64,000 bases of DNA, from contig JAJAGP010000554.1 of assembly GCA_025084515.1 (NCBI GenBank), forward strand, positions 1 to 64,000, read 5' to 3'. Shown here piece after piece: positions 22,541-34,284 of this stretch. The notes beneath the pieces are model-generated. The model had not been told where the DNA came from, did no database searches, and saw only the letters and a list, made by a program, of their open reading frames with translations. This DNA is from Ancistrus triradiatus (taxonomy: Eukaryota; Chordata; Actinopteri; Siluriformes; Loricariidae). How positions within the stretch are numbered: position 1 is the stretch's first letter; every line of letters begins with the position of its first letter. Position numbers and translations under genes: made by a program.

Positions 22541-24139
22541 TACAGTTGTGTGTAAAAAGTGTTTGCCCCTTTCCTGAGTTGATATTTTTTGGCATGTTTC
22601 TCACACTTAAGTGTTTCGGAACATCAAACCAATTTAGTCAAAGACAACACAAGAAAGCACAAAATGCAGTTATTAAATGAAGATGTTTATTATTAAGGTA
22701 GAAAAAATCCAAACCTGCATGACCCTGTGTGAAAAAGTGATTGCCCCCTAAACCTAATAACTGGTTGGACCACCCTTAGCAGCAAACAACTGCAACCAAG
22801 CGTTTGTGATAAATTTAATGAGTCTTTTACGCGTTGTGGAGGAAATTTTGGCCACTCATCGTTGCGCAGAATTGTTGTATTCAGCCACTTTTGGGAGGTT
22901 TTTTGAGCAGGAACGGCCTTTTTTAGTTTCATGCTACAGCAATCTTAATAGGATTCCGGGTCATGACTTTGACTAGACTGATGAAAGTCTCATTTTGTTT
23001 TTCTTCAGCCATTCAGAGGTGGACTTGCGGTTGTGTTTTTGGATCATTGTCCCTGCTGCAGAAAGCCCAAGTTCGTTCAGCGAGGTCACGAACAATGGCT
23101 TGAAGTTCGCCTGCAGGATTTTTTTGGTAGAACAGCAATTCATGGTTCCATACTCACCACAGCAAGTCTTCCATGTCCCTGAAGCATAAAACAGCCCAAC
23201 CATCACACTACCACCACCATGTTTTATTGTTGGTTTATAAATGTGTGTTTTTTCCTGAAAATGCTGTGTTACTTTATTTAATGCCAAATGTATGTATGCC
23301 AATACTTATAGGTCAGATGGACACACACCTTCTGAAGTTCAACTTTTGTCCACAAATGTTTTCCTAAAGTCTGGGCAATCATCAATATTTTTCTTTAATG
23401 TTCTTTTGCTCAGGCAGTGGTTTTTCGTCTTTGATGGTGAGGATGAACACGACCATAACTGAGGCATGAGCCTGCTGTTCTTGATGTTTGTTTTGTGGGG
23501 TCTTTTTGTGACCTCTTGGATGAGTCGTCGAATATTGTGCTTCTTGGGGTAATTTTGGATTTGGGGGCCCCCACTCCTGGGAAGGGTTCACCACTGTTCC
23601 ATGTCCTTTGCCATTTGTGGAATACTGGCTCTCACTGTTTTTTTTTCTCTGGAGTCCCAAAGCTTTAGACATGGCTTTAGTTAAACCCTTTTTCAGACTG
23701 AGAGATCACAGCACGTTCTTTTCGCAGTGTTTCCTGAATTTCTTTGGATCTTGCATGATGTGTAGTTTTTTAAGGGTCTTTTGGGTTGTACTTCAAACTT
23801 TGTCAGGCAGGTCCTATTTAATTGATGTCCTGATTGAAGAAGAGGTGTGGCAACATCAGGGCTGGGTGTGGCTTGAGACAGTGAAGTCAGGTTGGATAAA
23901 CCCATAGTTTATGTTTAAACCAGGGTTGCAATCACTGTTTCACACAGAGCCTGTAAGTTTGGAGGTTTTTCTTTCGCCCGTAATAATAAACATTTTAAAA
24001 AAAACTGCATTGGGTGTTTACTTTGTGTTGTCTTTGACTAATATTTAATTGGGTTTGATGTTCCAAAACCATTAAGTTGGTGACAAAGCGGAAAAAAAAA
24101 AAAAAAGGAATTCAGGAATGGGGCAAACACACCACTGTA
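22541..24139 (-). mobile_element. Tc1-like transposon, family C, both ends present
   Basis: About 1.6 kb between TACAGTTGTGTGTAAAAAGT at the left and ...GGGGCAAACACACCACTGTA at the right, with matching inner blocks (AAAGTAAACAC/GTGTTTACTTTG-like and GTCAAAGACAACACAAG inverted near 24030). TA flanks both sides. Minus-strand reading gives transposase pieces. An A14 run at 24092-24105 lies inside the right terminal repeat. It is the only family C copy in the window. Confidence 0.87.
22750..23750 (-). pseudogene. Tc1 transposase pseudogene, family C
   Basis: Frame 22973-23302 (minus) contains TIKHGGGSVMV and later KSTSEWLKKNKMRL, the Tc1 blocks before and after the second catalytic Asp. The NDP-type block itself is altered (TMIQKHNRK). 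Frame 23382-23672 (minus) starts MSKALGLQRKK and covers poorly conserved N-terminal sequence. The blocks are spread over at least three frames. The enzyme is dead; the low conservation suggests this is one of the older copies. Confidence 0.75.
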
Positions 24140-25456
24140 AATAGGCTAAAGTCGTGAGCTATTATTTGAGTATCAGAATGTTTGAAGAGTAAAGAAACAT
24201 TCTGACGCAAGTAAAGAGTAACTATTACTTCGGATTAAATTTTCTACAAAACTAAAAGTACAGTAAAATTAAACCGGTAAAGATTACATACCTAAAGAGA
24301 ACGTTTTCAATTACAGCATCTTACAAATTTAAATATATATATACCCACAAATATACACGAGAGAGGGAGTGCACCCTGCAAATAGTCTCACGTTAAAGCA
24401 TGACCTTGAGTGTACTATTGGCGATATACCACAGTTCCGGTATGGCCATTTATTGTTATATTTAAAGATAAAGATGGACAGAGAAAATGATTTGTTTTTC
24501 ACACACCCTTCCACGGGTAAAATAGTCCATTCTTTTCTTCAGGCACCCTGCGGAGGCCAAGCCGTTCAGTCATTAAGTCGAGGAACCGAATAATCAATAA
24601 ATGCTTGTTATACAGACAATAACCAACAAATAGATTGATTGGTAAGTTGTAAAGTTTATTAAAAAGAAAGTTTAATTATTTACATTCAGCAACTAAATGG
24701 GGTTAGCTTTAATAATAAGTCAGGGCTTGTTATTTAAACACTATTCTATCATCCTACCGACGAAGCAAATCTGAGTGAGATCTTCGGTGTTAAACCAAAG
24801 TCTAGAGCCCATTTGAATTAGTGATTATCTTTGTATATGTTTGGTTGAAACGTTAATATTATCATTATAAATGAAACGTAGAGTTACAAAGCAACAGCAG
24901 CTTCTCTGGGTTAGAGCTGGACTTACAGATAACGTACCTGTCAGATGAATGAAGCTCCGATCAGCCGTGGATGGTGTTTAATGAAAGACGCCAAGTTTAA
25001 CACCAGCAAATGATGTCTTTCTAAGTGATGAAGCTGATTCAGTTCATTTTTGTTGATGGGACTAAAACTGATCTTCAGTCATGGTGCTTTTCAGTCAAAC
25101 TGTGAATCCATTAAGGGATGTTTGATTTAAAGTAGTGACTTTGTTTCGCTTTTCCAGCTCTTAGAAATCCTAGGTGATAAACCTTTGACTGGTTGGTCAT
25201 TAATAGCTTCATCTTCCAACTTTAAATCATTTTCAAATCAGTATATTTTCTAAACTTATAGAGTGTTGGTCAGAGTGGCATTATCGTCCATAATGTCACG
25301 GGAAAACGTCTCTCAGGCAATCATATTGCAAGGTCGGAACAAACTGTGGTACAATACAAAATAAAACATATAATACAAAATGACACAATAATACAATAAA
25401 ACAAAAATATGTCAACAAATGACATATAAAAATGTAGGGAGGTATAATGCGTCATT
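24140..25456. other. unassigned stretch, possibly hAT interior
   Basis: No open frame with a motif. It lies between the family C Tc1 and the hAT 5' end, and could be non-coding interior or the far end of the same hAT element, but I see no matching terminal repeat. The minus-strand open frame 25321-25557 overlaps the hAT remnant and is not convincing. Confidence 0.35.
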
Positions 25457-25919
25457 TTAGTACAGACCACCCCATAAAACATTTTCAAGCAATACAACCA
25501 CTGAAGGTCCATAATAAAGCATAATAAAGATGCTGCATTTCTTGCACTTGAAGGCAAAATGGTCCTTTAAATATGGCCAGGGGTTCCATTTTCCCTCGAG
25601 TTCAACTTCAGCAGAATTAGACAGGGTTTCGCTGTCGGCTGGGTCTGCACCACTGGTATCTGACTTGCCCATCTCCATCCTTCTTGTGATTTTAGTGCCA
25701 GTTTGTTCTCCTGCACATCACTCACTGGAGTCATCTCCGGGGCACTTTTTTTGAGTTATTTATTGATTTTTTATGTTTACTCAGTAAAATATGTGATGTA
25801 AAATTGTAGAGAAGTACAATACTTCACATAAAACATACTAAAGTAAAATTACAAGTACACTAAAAATCTACTCAATTACAGTAATGTCAGTAAATGTAAT
25901 TAGCTTCTTTCCACCTCTG
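25457..25919 (-). mobile_element. hAT transposon 5' end with BED-finger-like N-terminus
   Basis: The right end TTTCCACCTCTG (25908-25919), reading inward as CAGAGGTGGAAAGAAGC and then stretches of ATTACATTTAC and TACTCAATT, matches the terminal repeat type of fish hAT elements. Minus-strand translation at 25457-25678 gives NPWPYLKDHFAFKCKK, like the start of the BED zinc-finger region of hAT transposases; the following cysteine pair is degraded. The rest of the transposase is not found in order. Confidence 0.65.
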
Positions 25920-26739
25920 AAGATAAGTATTTAAAAAAAATCTGTATAACATGGTGATGGAATAATGGAATGATAATGAATGCATGATGGAAGTCATGCA
26001 AGTCACCTGCAAGTTGGGGTTACTCATATAGGCCTGTTTCACACACACTGCAAACCCTCTTGACTATACTCCAGGGTGACTCAAATAACCCTCATGTATA
26101 GATGCAAAGATTATGCCTTCTTCAAACTTACGCTGGCCCCATGTGATCATCATTTGTTGCTTTATCGACAGAGAGTTCAGCTAGCATCATATGTAAATGT
26201 AATTGTACAGTTAGAGAGCCATATTGCTATGGCACATCATTTACTCATACTCTTTGTTTTTACACATCTGCATAGCAGGTTCATGCATTTACCACATCAT
26301 TCAAAGTTCATCGTGAAATGGTGTTTCCTAAACATATTCCACTTGTTCTTTCTACCTCCAACTTGTTTTCTCTGCCACTGCATTTGACACTTGTAAAACT
26401 CTACAAACAAGGCAAGCCACCAAGCTATAGCTTCCTTGTTCTCCACACTTCTTTAGCTTTAATGTGTTGCAGATTCCTGATGTTGCTGGTGGCAGGGACA
26501 TTTTACGCGAATGGCATGTGGTGAGAGGTCAGAGTGTGGGGGCCCAGCGGGTGAAAGGTTGAATAACTCGAAAGAAAGTAGTAAGTGTTGCAGTGGTGAG
26601 ATGTTTAACAGGTTTAAACTTCCTGGGATCTTCAGCTTTCAGGTTTATACAAAAAAGTTTATTCCAAAAAATATCAGTTAATCTAATTAGGTTTGAAATG
26701 GCATTTTTGTTTTAATAATTTGCTTTGATAAAACATACA
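25920..26739. other. gene-free stretch
   Basis: No element recognised. The plus-strand open frames 26076-26387 and 26318-26524 overlap in different frames and have no motif. Confidence 0.4.

Positions 26740-26925
<186 letters not shown>

Positions 26926-26979
<54 letters not shown>
26926..26979. repeat. (GT)n microsatellite
   Basis: A perfect or nearly perfect GT run that continues directly from the palindrome. Confidence 0.95.
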
Positions 26980-26980
<1 letters not shown>

Positions 26981-27789
26981 TACTTTAATAATTTTACTGT
27001 CATTTTCTTGACAACTGTGAGAAGTCAACATTGCCAGCTTTTCAAGGACAACTTCAGAAATGTTTGATTGCTCCAGTGAACCGATTACAGTTTCTCTTGA
27101 GTTCAAAACACAGGTGCTTAGAGCGGCTAATATACTTCTCTAAATTAGGAATTGAGGGCTCAGGGAAAGGGGCCTTGAAATTAGTGGAATTACTGGTTGA
27201 TTTTAACCAGATGATTACTAGAGTTGGACACAGAGAGTTTTCATTAGAGACCCTAATTTAAAGCCCTACCTCTGCATTCCAACAGATGGCCAGACTCCCC
27301 CAGGTCTTAAAGTTCACTTTGACCCTGAGCATCTGGGGCTGAAGAACATGTATTTCAGAGTTATGGACTGGTCTCTAATAGCCATCATTTACTGCACACA
27401 AATTGTTGACATTTACTCAATTGCCTTCTATAATTATATATTATACTAACAAAGTGCTATTGCATTATGTGGCTGTATCTTAATATATACAACAATACAC
27501 TAGCACCTACAGTAAATATTGGTAAAAAGTGTGGGAAAAGATGGTTTATACTCTATGTAGTCAAATTGTCTGGACACCATCTACCTGTTACGAACACGTT
27601 AGCTGTAAGTGTGGCTTTAAAAAAATCACTTAAATCAATTATATTAATTAAAATGAGTGTCCACAAACTTTTGCCATACAGATTAATGTGTAAATATGAG
27701 AGAACAATATGAGAAGAAAGGCAACAATTTGCTGTACTTCAAAAACTACAGTGCTGCTTGAAAGTCCGTGAACCCTGTAGAATTTTCTA
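26980..27789. other. gene-free stretch
   Basis: No gene recognised. The minus- and plus-strand open frames around 26903-27261 derive partly from the (GT)n tract. 27467-27712 has no motif. Confidence 0.4.
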
Positions 27790-28030
27790 AATTTTTGTGT
27801 ATACAGTATATGACCTACATTTATCATCTTCAAAGGACATTGGGTCCCTTGTTGAGTCTTGGTATTCACAAGGTTTCTTCCTTATAATGTTTAGGGAGTT
27901 TTTCCTTTCCGCTGTTGTCCTAGGCTTGCTCAATTCAGGATTGGCCATAGATATTAGAAGATAATCTAAAATTCTACAGTTGCTTTGAGACAATGCTCCA
28001 TTGTAAAAAGTGCTATATAAATAAATCTGA
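27790..28030 (+). repeat. possible interspersed repeat tail
   Basis: The segment ends with AGTGCTATATAAATAAATCT followed by GACTTGCCTT, a type of 3' tail I associate with dispersed fish repeats (AATAAA-type end after a GCTATATAAAT block). No second copy occurs in the window, so this rests on recollection. Confidence 0.35.
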
Positions 28031-28329
28031 CTTGCCTTGGATGGTATAGTGGATGATGTGATGTCATCATCATAATTAATGAAAGATCATTCAGAGAGGA
28101 TTTTACCATTTTACTTGTCATGGTGAAATACTTTGGTGATCAACATAAGGTCATGTCCTTAGGAAGAGTTTTGCAAAAAAAAATATACAGGAAGGGAAAA
28201 ACCTGAGAGTGAAATAATTTTATTCTCTCTTTTGGCATGAGACAAGCTATTGTTATTGACTTCCTACGTCATACATGTTTCCTCGAAAAGGCTTGGTGCA
28301 TGCCTCTCCTTAAAGACTGTTTTGTTTTG

Positions 28330-28870
28330 TCAAGCACTGTAAAGTAAAACTTGGTGACTGTCCAGAGAAGGACCAATAATTTTTAAACCCATTTTTCTTG
28401 GTTTACTGGGTAGGTACTGCTTGATTCTGCAGTTGCCTTTCAAAGTCACCAATTGTTCATCCATACTCAACATCTCAAGCAGAGGCAGTTGTTTCAGCTT
28501 AGTGAGGCTGAATCTTGTATAGCTCATCATAGTCAACCATATTTATGATGACTGCTGTCACTGAAAACAGAATTTCTTTGATGGCTTCCAACAGTGCAAG
28601 AGGCATCACATCAGCAACATTTGCAGTGTGGCTACTGTTGCTCCAAAACATGCAGCTGGCTGGGAGACCAAATAAAGACATAGGGCGCATACTGCCAAAG
28701 AACTGTTCAAGTTCTTGAACAGTAAGGTTAAGTGGCTTGGCAGGATTGCACTGGATGCTGTAAAGGTTTGACTCATTAACAATAAGCTCAAAGAGGTTGT
28801 CAAAGAGAAGACTGTTGAAATATTGGTATGGAAACAGAATTTCACCTTCTGACGGAGGGTGTGTAACCAT
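28330..28870 (-). pseudogene. piggyBac-type transposase remnant
   Basis: Minus-strand frame 28499-28870 reads PYQYFNSLLFDNLFELIVNE, then AKPLNLTVQELEQFFGSMRP, then MSLFGLPASCMFWSN, then VADVMPLALLEAIKE: consecutive blocks of the N-terminal and early catalytic part of piggyBac/PGBD transposases. The overlapping frame 28330-28536 continues with KLKQLPLLEMLSMDEQLVTL and RIKQYLPSKPRKMGLKI; the MDEQ block normally carries the first of the catalytic Asp residues. The later catalytic Asp blocks and the cysteine-rich C-terminus are not found. Relatives are about 550-600 residues; about 180 are represented here, with at least one frameshift. Confidence 0.88.
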
Positions 28871-29386
28871 TTAGAGTGTATTGGAGAGGCATTAGTGTGA
28901 CACGTTTTCCACTGAGGGATCTGGAAAGAACGACTGTCATCTCTAGACAGATTGTTATCTTCCCCTTCTTCCTCATTGGTATCTTGCGGGTCTATAAAAT
29001 GTATGTTTCCAATGCCACCAAAAACACAATAATAACAATTATACAGCTTATTGTACTACTACCCTAATTTGTATGCTGCCTGGTGTATGAAATTAAAGCC
29101 CTATTATTTCATTACTGCTCAAACCTACTTCTAATTCTACTCCTCCTCATTGTCAGGGTAGCAGGGTGCTGACACCAATTCTGGAGAACAGGGGGCACAG
29201 TTGTAAACATGCATAGCTTTCAAGTATGAGTCCATGCAGTAAAGGGCCTTGCTCAGGGGCGATCTAGCAGTCCTGATATCTTCTGTTCAGTAATCCAGTA
29301 CAGTAATATAGGTTAACGCAAATTTATTTCAATAGCATATCCAGTGTATCAGTGATCTGTTTCTGGCATGAGGGTCTTAATAATAA
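28871..29386. other. gene-free stretch
   Basis: No exon recognised. 29160-29300 has a GC-richer patch with GGGCCTTGCTCAGGGG, distantly like the end of the dispersed repeat at 41570-41690, but too short to assign. Confidence 0.35.
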
Positions 29387-29443
29387 TTATTATAATAATA
29401 ATAATGATAATATTAATTATCATTATTATTATTATAATAACTT
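29387..29443. repeat. (AAT)n/(ATT)n inverted repeat
   Basis: Left arm AATTATTATAATAATAATAA followed by TGATAAT; right arm ATTATCA followed by TTATTATTATTATAATAA. The arms, about 25 bp each, are inverted around ATTA near 29415. No coding content. Confidence 0.85.
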
Positions 29444-29889
29444 AACATACTGTCAACTATATTGGACTCACATTTTGTCTATTCTCCAAAGCTATTTATG
29501 GCTCAGTGTTTAAACCTTTGATTTCACAATAGCTTTTCAACATTTGTAAGTGTATGCAATTCAAAGTGTATCAAGCAGCACACAATTAGTAAAACGTTCC
29601 AACACAAAAACACAAAAAATGCGGCATGACTAGCTACAGCCATAGCAAGTTGGATATTATATCAAAGTACTGTTTTTGTCATACAGCTAGCCCTCAGTCT
29701 AGCCATGTTAGTTATCCTTGATGTTCCCACTCAGCTATTTTATTTAATTTATTTTTGACCCTGACCATGATTAAGTGAATAACATTTCTTTGTTACTTCA
29801 TTGATTTGCACATTTAGTTCCACCATTTGGCACAGTGGATTTGCTATTTTATTGGAATTAAATATGTTTTTTTGTCTTATATGACTGAT
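29444..29889. other. gene-free stretch
   Basis: AT-rich sequence with no recognised feature. Confidence 0.4.
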
Positions 29890-30107
29890 ATATTAATGTA
29901 CCTACTTAATGTTACACCCTAACCTCAGCAACCTAAAGCAAATATGTTGGCTCTAGTGGTTTCTCTCAAAAGAAAGTTGCAGTTTTTATTTAAAAAATTG
30001 TTAAAAGTTCCCACAAGGTAAACTATGTCAGTTCTTCCTGTACTTATAGATACATTTGGTCCTCACAATGATATTTAAACTTGAATATCCTAACCCCTGT
30101 CCCCATT

Positions 30108-30159
<52 letters not shown>
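29890..30159 (-). repeat. (GT)n-linked repeat family, copy 2, inverted, with (CA)n
   Basis: On the minus strand this has the same body order as the copy at 13815-14069 (a block near AACCTCAGCAACCTAAAGCA on the plus strand, then CCTTGTGGGAAC inverted near 30010-30021, then GTGAGGACCAAATGT inverted near 30054-30068). It ends in a perfect (CA)n run at 30109-30159. Non-coding. Confidence 0.65.
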
Positions 30160-30160
<1 letters not shown>

Positions 30161-32443
30161 TTCTAACTGAGATTTATTTTCTTTTATGTAATCCTTCTTT
30201 CATCCTATACATATATTGCAACCACCACATGGACGTATTCACTGCTGTGTTATTCATTGCTCTTCCTGTTTTAGCCTTTGTTGCACAAAGACTCACTACA
30301 CAAAATTGCAAACAGCAGTCCAAACAAGAGTGTGCTTTAAGTCTGTTAAACCCACCACTCCCCCACCTCATTAATTTTCCTGTGTGATAAATCAAAACTC
30401 AGGCCTAGTTGTCTTGTCAGTGACCTTTGATCCCTTACAAAAAAAAGGTCAAAATGCCTAGTATGAGTTGTAAAAAAGGCAGCTATGTAAACACCATCAG
30501 TTGTACTCAACTGTAAGGGAATAAGTAAGATATAGACGAGGTTGAATCAAAGAATGCTTTAAATGTCTGGAAACATGAATTTCATTCATCAATTGGTGTG
30601 CCAAATAGCTGTACGCTTTTAAGATTTAGGTGGGAACCACAATATGATGGCATGTTTCTCTCCACACATGTGGATAAGACTGTGGTTTCCCTTTGCTCTC
30701 AATATCGGGTCTTTCCACACCTTTCCCAGAGAATGAAATGTGATCCCTCAGAAATGAGAGTTTTGATATGTTCAGTTAATCAGGCTGTATTGGACTCTAT
30801 TGTAACCAGAAAACATTCAATATTTGGTGATGAGCTTACATTATATCCCCTCACACACATGTTCAGTGGTTAAAATATCCATCAACAGTAGTGTCTTATT
30901 GTTCTGCAGAACATGCAAAGAGCAGTATTGACATATCTAAAATGGGTTAGAAAAAATTGTAGAATGGTATAAAAATGAGATAAAACTGTATCACATTTGA
31001 TTGGCAAACTGACTTAAAACCTACTACAATTTCAATTCACTGCTGAAAGACTTACCTGTCAGGTTTGGAACTGTTAAGGTGAGAAATAGGCATGACCAAG
31101 TATTTGTATACACAACGGCCTCTTATATTAATAAAAGTCTCTTTCTTTTAACACTCCAGACCGATCACTCCTGTCTGCTTCCGCATTCCAAGTCCCATTT
31201 AATGATCCCTGTAGATTGTTATTGTTTCCACCCCATTACTTTCTAATGGTAGGGTACACAAATCCTCAGGTGGCAAATAAGTTTGCTTGTCATAAATGAA
31301 GGTTTTCAGTCATCCAATCAGTTCTGAACGTTTTGAAACAGTATTAAATAAGGAAAACTGAACTGTAATCTTGAATCACTCAAACCACTCATACAAGGGG
31401 CTTTATAATAATATCAAAATGTGATTGGTGTAATGGCTTCATATATCTTCAGTGACCTTGATTTACTACTATTGGAGAAGGCTGGTTAACGTGTCAGTAA
31501 ACAGGAGACACGAGGATCAGGTCAGAAGGGGAGTCGAGGGCAACATGACATAGGCTCACAATTTCAAAGACTGTCTTTAGTGCCTGCTCATGTGTGTTTA
31601 AGATGTGGTGTCACCTGGAAACCCTCTGAGCCACATACTTGTATCTAACAATCCCATGCATTGCATATAGCTGCAATGAGCACAAACTGGACAAAGTTGC
31701 AAAGCTGTACAGTGTGCTTCGTGTCATATAAATTGTATCTTCTTGATTTCTCTGTTTGAGTTTCTCGAAGCTGAATTAAATTACAAACCCTGTTTTGGTT
31801 ATTCTTGCTGCGTTTTGTGGTGTGAAAAGTGACTTCCAATCCCACTGCTGCAGTCATGAATCGGCTATGACAAAATAGATGAAGAAAATCTGCCACAACA
31901 ATTTAATTCTCATTCTCATTACCTGATTCACACCATTCACACTCATATAATTCTGTATGCAATATATATAATTATTATTTATTTTTTAATGTAAAATGTG
32001 GAACTCCTATGTTGCATTTTCTCTGAAATTGGCTCTGACTCAGTATATGTGAACTATAGCAAAATGGCAAAAAGCAATGTGTGTGATCAGAAAACACAAT
32101 TTATCTTACCTATATATGATGTTTGAAATATGAATTTTAAAGTGTTTTAAGACTGTAAAGCATCTGAGCAACAAAGGGAAGAAACAAACAAGTTACTTAA
32201 CAGCCATCAGTCTGTGCTACTGTAAACCAATTGGGAAGCATTTAAAGTTCCATCTATTTGAAATGAACATCCAGAAAGTCAGTCTGTGCCTGCTCTTATT
32301 GACTAAAGATAATAAATTGTCTTTAAATTGTCCCTGAAATTGTGTCCACTGGTGATTACAACCGGAGCCATGCTGTGCTTGTGTGTAATAGAGAGAAAGA
32401 GGCACAGAGAGAGAGAAAGTAAGACAGAGAGAGCGAGAGAGGT
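30160..32443. other. gene-free stretch
   Basis: No transposon or exon recognised in about 2.3 kb. Open frames at 30174-30395 (minus), 30598-30873 (plus) and 31645-31896 (minus) carry no motif. A low-complexity GA-rich patch lies near 32390-32442. Confidence 0.4.
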
Positions 32444-32460
32444 ACACACATTTTACATTT

Positions 32461-32511
<51 letters not shown>

Positions 32512-32535
32512 TGTACACACTAAATGTAAAATGTG

Positions 32536-32537
<2 letters not shown>
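32444..32537. repeat. palindrome centred on (TA)n
   Basis: Left arm ACACATTTTACATTTAGTGT followed by (GT)n; the centre is (TA)n; the right arm is ACACACTAAATGTAAAATGT near 32515-32534. The arms are close to perfect inverses about a centre near 32490. Confidence 0.95.

Positions 32538-32568
<31 letters not shown>
32538..32568. repeat. (GA)n microsatellite
   Basis: A perfect GA run directly after the palindrome; an imperfect GA run also precedes it (32395-32442), on the same strand, so GA is not part of the inversion. Confidence 0.93.
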
Positions 32569-32572
<4 letters not shown>

Positions 32573-32599
32573 AGGTAGAGATTGTGTGTGATGAGGTGT

Positions 32600-33073
32600 C
32601 AGATGTATATATCATTGAGGGGACCTAAAAAACTTCAACTTTTACAAAAAATTAAAACATAATAGAAAAGATAAAACACTTGCTTTACATTAGTGTAAGT
32701 GTTGCATTAATTAGCTACAGTAATATTATGTCAATGGAAAGGTTTTGAGAATGAAAGACAGACAAACTGTGTGTGTGAGAAAGATAGAGACAGAGAGTAG
32801 ATATTTGTTATATGTGTGGGGAAACTTATGTCCCCTGAAGAACAGAAACATCAGATATGTTTCACCTTGTGGGGAAATTTTACTGGCCCCCAGAACTTTA
32901 ATTGCTTGTTTTCAAAAACTGCAACTTTTATTTGGAAAACCAAAAGAGGCAAAGATTTGTTTTTGGATGTGATTAGGGTTAGGGTTAGTTGTAGGTCTAA
33001 TAAATAATAATAATAATAAACTGCAGTAATCATTTTGTTAATGGGAAGTACCAGTAAACATGCAAATACCAAG

Positions 33074-33138
<65 letters not shown>
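32600..33138 (+). repeat. (GT)n-linked repeat family, two neighbouring copies, with (GT)n at 33076-33138
   Basis: Copy 3 is shorter (about 32610-32760: GGGGACCTAAAAAAC ... GCATTAATTAGCTACAGTAA ... CAATGGAAAGG). Copy 4 (about 32810-33075) has TTCACCTTGTGGGGAAATTT, a TTTTCAAAAACTGCAACTTT block also seen near 13890, and GGGTTAGGGTTAGTTGTAGG. A 63-bp (GT)n run follows copy 4. Non-coding. Confidence 0.72.
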
Positions 33139-34284
33139 TGTTTCCTTTAATCACTGCAGGTTAAGTGGAGGGCTGTGCGTCTGGATGTGTGTTTGTGCAG
33201 TGCGTGTCTGGCAGCGGAGGCCCATGCTTATGCAGTGCTCTTTTACAAATCTCAGTCAGGATTTCACAAGCTGTCACTCCTCTTTTGAAATCCAGTGGGG
33301 TCTCTCCCTTTGACTCCTCTCTGTCCCATAGAGTTTGGGACAACCCCCCTTTTTCACAATGTCTTTATTATGTACCTTCAAATTATTCACGTAAATTTCT
33401 TTGAAGTATTAAGCAAATGCTATGGAACACCTGTAACATTTCATTTCCACCTCCTATGTAATTGTAGCAGAACGCAGATTACCTCCTTACATGTACTCAC
33501 TGAAAGTAAGTTTAAGTTTGAACACACTGACACAGAGTAGTGTTTATCAATGGCAATAGTACTGATTAATGATTTGCACACTTGCTCTATCTGGTAATTG
33601 TCTAGAACACAAACATGCCAAATATAGAGTGAGATTTTCATAAAGTGCTTGAGGTGGAGTAGGCAGTGCAGTAGAGAACATTGGAGGGAAACCTGGCTCT
33701 TAGCACTCAGAGATTTCATCACACTGTTAATCGGTGTGTAATGAGGAATTTAGAAGTATGAATGCAAACATGGGGGCGCGTCAAGTCTGCGAAAGAAAGT
33801 GTGATGTGGTGCATAGGATAAGCCACTGTGAATAGGACTGAGAGAAACAGATTTGTACTGTAATGTTACCACAGCTGACAGAAGTATTCCCACTAGGCAC
33901 TTTTAATCATGGTGGTTTTGGTCAGCTTATCTGAGGGAGCATGCCTCAGATAAAACAGACACTTTAATGGCAATTCAGTTAGCAGCAAACCGGCCACATG
34001 TAGCACTGCCAGTGAGGCTTTGAAAAATGAAAAAAACTCTATTGGATGTTTATGGTTTGTTTTGTTAAGGTTTTGCAAGGTTGTGTAGCGGCCTTCCAGG
34101 TCACACAGGGGTTAAATTCCCCTCTTATCCAAGTGTCTGCTAATGATCTGATTATCTCTCTGATCCAGTCATGTGGCATTACAGGGACCCTGGGTCAGAT
34201 CTGTGCAACTAAACACCACAACATTACATGACATCATGGACTAACTTTAGTACACGCAGGATACCTATTTTTATTTTTCCCTTT
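33139..34284. other. gene-free stretch
   Basis: No recognised gene. Several overlapping open frames around 33161-33540 lie in different frames on both strands and show no motif. Confidence 0.4.

Noticed and set aside
32973..32988. TTAGGGTTAGGGTTAG, telomere-like
   Set aside because: Only about two and a half units, and it lies within the (GT)n-linked repeat family, so it is not an interstitial telomere array.
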